Part shown: positions 59,714-64,000 of the stretch, in pieces | How the letters are laid out: every line of letters begins with the position of its first letter | Position numbering within the stretch: position 1 is the first letter of the stretch | NCBI GenBank assembly: GCA_015680905.1 | Contig: CM027384.1 | Coordinates: 68,517,001-68,581,000 of the forward strand | Direction: 5' to 3' | Length of the DNA: 64,000 nucleotides | Origin: Coptis chinensis | Taxonomy: Eukaryota > Streptophyta > Magnoliopsida > Ranunculales > Ranunculaceae | Translations under genes and position numbers: made by a program | Notes under the pieces: model-generated | Database searches by the model: none | What the model was told of the DNA's origin: nothing | The model's input: the letters and a program-made list of their open reading frames with translations, nothing else

Positions 59714-60099
59714 CTGATGTAGTAGAGTTGTACAACATCATTTTAATTAGTGATGTCGAGATAGTGATGTAGTAACACTTTTTTACGTCACTCGTTGTGT
59801 CACTTATAAAGTGATGTAATATCTATGTATTCAACGTCACTTTCAAGGTGTTGTCACTCACCGTGTCACTTATAAAGTGATGTAATATTTATATATTCAA
59901 CATCACTTTAAAAGTGAATTTGCTAAGTTTTCGAAATCACTTATAATGTGACTTCCAGAAGTATTATTATTAATATACATCTTAATTAAGTTAATTAGTT
60001 AGAAAAAGACCATCTAAAAAATTAGGTCAAATCAGATAAAACCGTGTGATAAGTGTTACAAACCCTGAAAACCAATCAAATTTCAAAATTTGAAGAAAG

Positions 60100-62340
60100 A
60101 GGGAAACTGAAAAAAATCGCGTTTGTATTATTTCGTGAAATAGAAAGCATAATCTCTTTCTCTTTTTTCTCTCAGTGGCGCTTCTCCTCCTCTTCCCAAC
60201 TAGGGTTTCATTCTCTTCTCTGTCACTACTACTGCCACTGCCAAATACTGCACTCAATTAATTTCAGTGGATAACTCAAACCTTCTCTTCTTGAAACCAA
60301 ATTGTGTCCCTCCTCCATGCTCGAAACCCTTTCCGCTTTCTCTCATCTTCTTGAAACCCCTTATTCTTTCTCTCCTCTTATCACTGGGAGGTCACTCTCA
60401 ATCACTGAAGAATTTAATAAGCTTGGATTTCTAGGAGAATGCGCTCAAAGGAAAGGAAGTAATTAGAAATCTTTGGCTAAATTGAAGTCACTCCAATTTC
60501 TGTAAGTTTTTGTTAGAGAAGGGTTTTGATTTGTTGTGTGATTAGATTTTTATGTGCTTGTAAACTAACTGTTATTTTGTATTTTGACGGCAGGTTTATG
60601 TAAAGACAAATTAGTTGACGTAAGCAATTGTGATTCCATCACTCAAAATTCTCAACTTTGGATCCATGAGGACTCTAGTTTGCTTCGCCCCATTTTCAGG
60701 TACCACAGTGGGAACTAGTTTTGCACAATTTTTTACTTTTCGAATGACGGGCATTTTGGAAAAATTTAAAATGTGTCTAGTCATGATTATTAATTTTGTG
60801 ATTTATGCATAGTCTTGGAGATAAATTGCGAAAAGCATCATGCTTGAGGAAACCGGTGGGACATCTTGAAAGAAAGGAGCATATTGGAGTTGTATGTCAT
60901 CTTTGATGTTATGAATGTGTATTTATATTTAATTATTGATGAAATTGGTATGAAGTTGTCTAGATTTAACAAGCATTATTCTCTTTCGTCCCTGATTTTA
61001 GTGGGAGGAGCCATTGAGGTGTTAGGAAACTAGGAAGACCCTTTAGTATCATATAAACAAAGAAGTATACTTGTTAAACAAAATGTAGTTATCCACTCAC
61101 TCCTTAGAGATGCAATAATAGTTGCCACCTAAATGCATATAATAGATGCACACAGTAATAAACACCTATCTACGTGCATTCGAGCAATGGAGGTAAAATA
61201 TCTACCGCTAAGTTTTGGATAAGAAACATGGTGGTCCTTTTCCCCATGAAAATTTCCCAAAATAACGCCTTCACCAATCAAAGCTGAGTATCAAGTGGCC
61301 TCCATAGCTTTAAACCGTCCTGGACAGCTAAAAGTTATGCTGTTGTAGTTAATCCATATTGGTGACTAGACTGATTGCTAAGTTTATTTTCTTAGATCTG
61401 GTTAGGTTTTCTATAGTTTGCTTGAATTATTTCTTCGAATTATTGATCGATAATGTATATCTTTGATAACTGGCAATATCAAATTTACTATTTGCACTCT
61501 AATTATTCTTGTTGTATTAGAGTTACTGTTAATGTTTGGGTGAAACTTAGCAGCAATGATATTATCCATCAGCTGTCCGTTAATTTATTACTTCCATCTA
61601 CCCTAGCTAACACTATGTTTTATAGTAATCTTCACATGACTAGTGCTAACTAGTTTTGGACCCAGGCTTGTACTAGTTAGATGCCACTAGTATAATATTT
61701 ATTAACATTGACATCATATAGTTAACATATAAACCATATCTAATTGTTTGGCCATATAAAATAACTTTGCATGTTTTGGTAAGGCAGGTCAATAATTGTT
61801 CTGCTCAGGATATACTGCTGTCCTTTTACTTATGACGTTTTATATATATATATGAGAAAACAGTTTAATTGGGTTGTGAGGTATGCTTAGCTAATGAAAT
61901 TTTTTTACCGACAAGTCGTGGTTTGTCTATGGCTCTTGTCTGTCACTGGTAGCTTCTTCTCATTCTTCACACTCGCATATATCGGTATGCTATATTATTA
62001 TGAATATTCAAACCTATTTGATTTTGCGATGGTGTTAAAAAATCATCACTTGTTGATATTGGATATTTGGATCAAATGATATATATATCCAATTATATTA
62101 TCTAATTTTTGGTAGTTCAAAATGGCACGATAGATTTATTAAAGCAGACTATGTAATATTTTTTCAATTTCACTTGAAAAAAAATGTATATGTATATTAC
62201 TCTTAACCAACTTCATGCGGCTAAAATGTCACATTTTTTTGTCGCAGAAAAGAGGTGCAGAGGTGACGCAGAGCTTGTGCAGATTAGATTTTGTTGGTAT
62301 ATGTTGGCTCGTTATAATTATTTGTATATAGTGTAATTTG
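60100..62340 (+). other. Gene-like cargo inside CACTA-1 (copy 2)
   Basis: Counterpart of 4020-6250: CT-rich leader with CTAGGGTTT, 92-bp intron candidate at 60502-60593 (GTAAGT to GACGGCAG), and TTTTTTGTCGCAG acceptor ending at 62247. Copies differ by a 10- to 11-bp insertion at about 62035-62045 (TTAAAAAATCA), which shortens the frame starting at 61894. That lack of frame conservation argues against a maintained protein. Confidence 0.45.
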
Positions 62341-62824
62341 TGTGATGAATGTGATTTTAAGATACATTTCATCTTTATTTGGTGATAAATTACCAGGAAA
62401 ATGGTATTATATTGGGATGATATTGGCAATTTTGTTTTATTATTATTATTATTATATTTTATTTTTTTTATTTTTTTATTTTGATAAATGGGACATCACT
62501 TTTAAAGTGATTTATAGAGTTATTTCACATCACTTTACAAGTAATTTGGAATCTGAATGAAACGTCACTTCCTAAGTGCTGTTAAACGTTATAACATCAC
62601 TTGTGGACATCGATTAAAAAGTGATGCAAAGGTATAACATCACTTGTGGACATCAATTAAAAAGTGATGTAAAATAATATCACTTGTGGATATTGTTTAA
62701 AAAGTGATGTGGAAAACCCTGACTTTTCACGTCGCCACCATTCACATCACTCTCAAAAGTGATGTCTTATACTTTTGACATCACTTTTTAAGTGATGGGA
62801 AATGTCATTTATGTTGTAGTGCCA

Positions 62825-63265
62825 AACCGAAGCTTTATCAGCTAAGGTGAAGAGAAACAACCTAAGAAAGACTTGTTCGTTGGTAACGGTCGGATAGTGG
62901 AAAGTGGTGGCTACTTGTTGCATCCGACGAAGGTGATTGTATGGTTTTTCATGGTCTAGACCATGGTAAACAGGTAACAAACTGAAAATGTTTGGCGGAA
63001 TGCGAAAATCATCTGCAATCTCATCGAGTTTAATGCAGGAAGCAAGTCCTTCCTGTAAGGCAATATAGAAGTCCGGAAGGGGTTTCTCGACTGTGGGATT
63101 TTCCTGGGCCATAACTATGAGAGATAATGGCAATGGAGATACTTGACGAGGTTGGTTTACGAAGGAAGAACTATGTCTAGGGGATAACTTATGCAGTTGT
63201 TTATTGTATTTCTGGCGATGATATGTAAGTTCTAATTCCTTATTAGTACCAGACCGTAGTCTCAT
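62825..63265 (-). pseudogene. Gypsy B gag, N-terminal fragment (copy 2)
   Basis: The amino-acid sequence is the same as the fragment at 6735-7175, starting at Met 63265 and running into the CACTA-1 right terminus. With 57066-58199 it makes up the gag of this copy, split by 4.6 kb of transposon. The start choice is the first Met; a second one (MAQEN...) 51 codons on, at about 63115, is an equally plausible initiator. Confidence 0.87.
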
Positions 63266-64000
63266 GCAAACACAAATTTTAATTCTAGGCTCATAAGGAA
63301 CGAATTATGTCATGAGGATTAGTAATTACGGAAGGAGGGAGGTGAACCACGTCTTTCTGAGATGTTGCTAACATGAGCAGGTAAGCTAGGATAACGTGTG
63401 AATATTCCAAAGAACCAGTCACATGAGAGAATTGAAGAAGGTTGTCCGTGCTAGCACATTCCTTAATTAGGTAACCTCAATCTTTTAAGTTTCCTAGACA
63501 TTGATGGAATAGGATGATGATTTATTATGGTATATTATGCGATTATTATTAGTAGGATTGTGATGAAATTTAATTATTAGATTTTATTTAATTATTTTAT
63601 TTATTATTTATTTATTATTTTTTATTTTGGTTTACGTAATTAATGTATTATGGAGAAGGGGGAAAACACAGGTAATATTTTCGCGCAACCTAAACATGTG
63701 ATTGGATTACAAAACATGCAAATAAAGATGAGAATTGCTAAAATATGACTAATCATGCAATAAGCAATAAGCACAGGCTAGTTATACACAGGAAAGGTAC
63801 ACATGCAATCCTATATTACTCAAACGTGAATAGTACACATCCTATGCATGCAATAATATATAGTTATGCATACATAATATAAAATCTACACGTGCAACTA
63901 TATGCGAGCTAGAGGAATATCGAGAACGAACTCATGCAAATGAATACCGCGTATGTGAATGGATATAACATACACATACAAAAATAATCTAAGCAAGTGG
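63266..64000 (-). other. Gypsy B 5' leader (copy 2), cut by the window edge
   Basis: Near-identical to 7176-7910. By alignment to copy 1, the primer site and 5' LTR of this copy are expected to begin about 640-660 bp beyond the window. Confidence 0.8.

Larger units (their letters stand above)
58203..62821. mobile_element. CACTA-1, copy 2 (complete, non-autonomous, in gypsy B gag)
   Basis: 4619 bp including a nested solo LTR; about 3.25 kb without it. The left terminus CACTACAACAAATATGACAT pairs with the complement of the right terminus, CACTACAACATAAATGACAT. The 3-bp target duplication CCA is at 58200-58202 and 62822-62824, and removing the element joins the two gag halves. The subterminal regions carry many ACATCACTT / AAGTGATGT motifs. 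There is no transposase frame. The interior resembles transcribed gene sequence with an intron candidate at 60502-60593. Confidence 0.95.

Noticed and set aside
1-64000. tRNA, rRNA or intact host protein-coding genes
   Set aside because: None could be recognised on either strand; every protein-like segment found traces to a transposable element or to an unresolved fragment.

Overview
The window reads as a heterochromatic, transposon-dominated stretch of a flowering-plant nuclear genome, probably a eudicot. Signs of this are the Athila-like Ty3/gypsy elements with TGATAA...TTATCA LTRs and a tRNA-Asp-type primer site, plant L1-type LINEs with DUF4283 plus CCHC ORF1 proteins, CACTA (En/Spm) elements, and GT-AG introns in AT-rich DNA. 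I see no intact host gene, no rRNA, no tRNA and no CRISPR.

Left part (1-10052): the 5' portion of a minus-strand gypsy element (family B) holds a CACTA element inside gag. That CACTA is itself interrupted by a second gypsy element (family A). The window opens inside A (gag and leader), followed by the A primer site and 5' LTR, the right part of the CACTA, the B gag start and leader, the B primer site and the B 5' LTR. A roughly 300-bp tandem array follows (10060-11790), carrying a Mutator-like MITE with a perfect 9-bp target duplication.

Middle (11791-43711): two full-length LINEs lie in AT-rich background. One is on the plus strand (13847-20702, 15-bp target duplication, heavily decayed). 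The other is on the minus strand (21524-28057, nearly intact, one frameshift in ORF2). Next come a promoter-like stretch near 28.5 kb and a decayed CACTA transposase gene (31497-35088). Downstream of it are a foldback MITE, a transposase-24-like fragment, an insert of uncertain and possibly organellar origin, a C48 (Ulp1-like) peptidase fragment and a CACTA right terminus ending at 39517. That terminus interrupts a third, decayed minus-strand LINE, which also carries a hAT-like insertion.

Right part (43712-64000): a second copy of gypsy B in minus orientation. In plus-strand order it shows the 3' LTR, PPT, an env-position ORF interrupted by an oppositely oriented solo LTR, a second extra ORF with coiled-coil repeats, integrase, RNase H, RT, protease and gag. 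The same CACTA (58203-62821, target duplication CCA) sits inside gag and contains a solo LTR of family A (58352-59713, target duplication CTGAT). The B gag start and leader run off the right edge.

The main discovery is that 2269-7910 and 58352-64000 are two direct copies of one three-level nest (A in CACTA in B). In copy 1 family A still has internal sequence, while in copy 2 it has collapsed to a solo LTR. This gives a relative history of insertions, and it leaves open whether a gypsy element moved with a CACTA aboard or whether the locus was segmentally duplicated (or duplicated in assembly).
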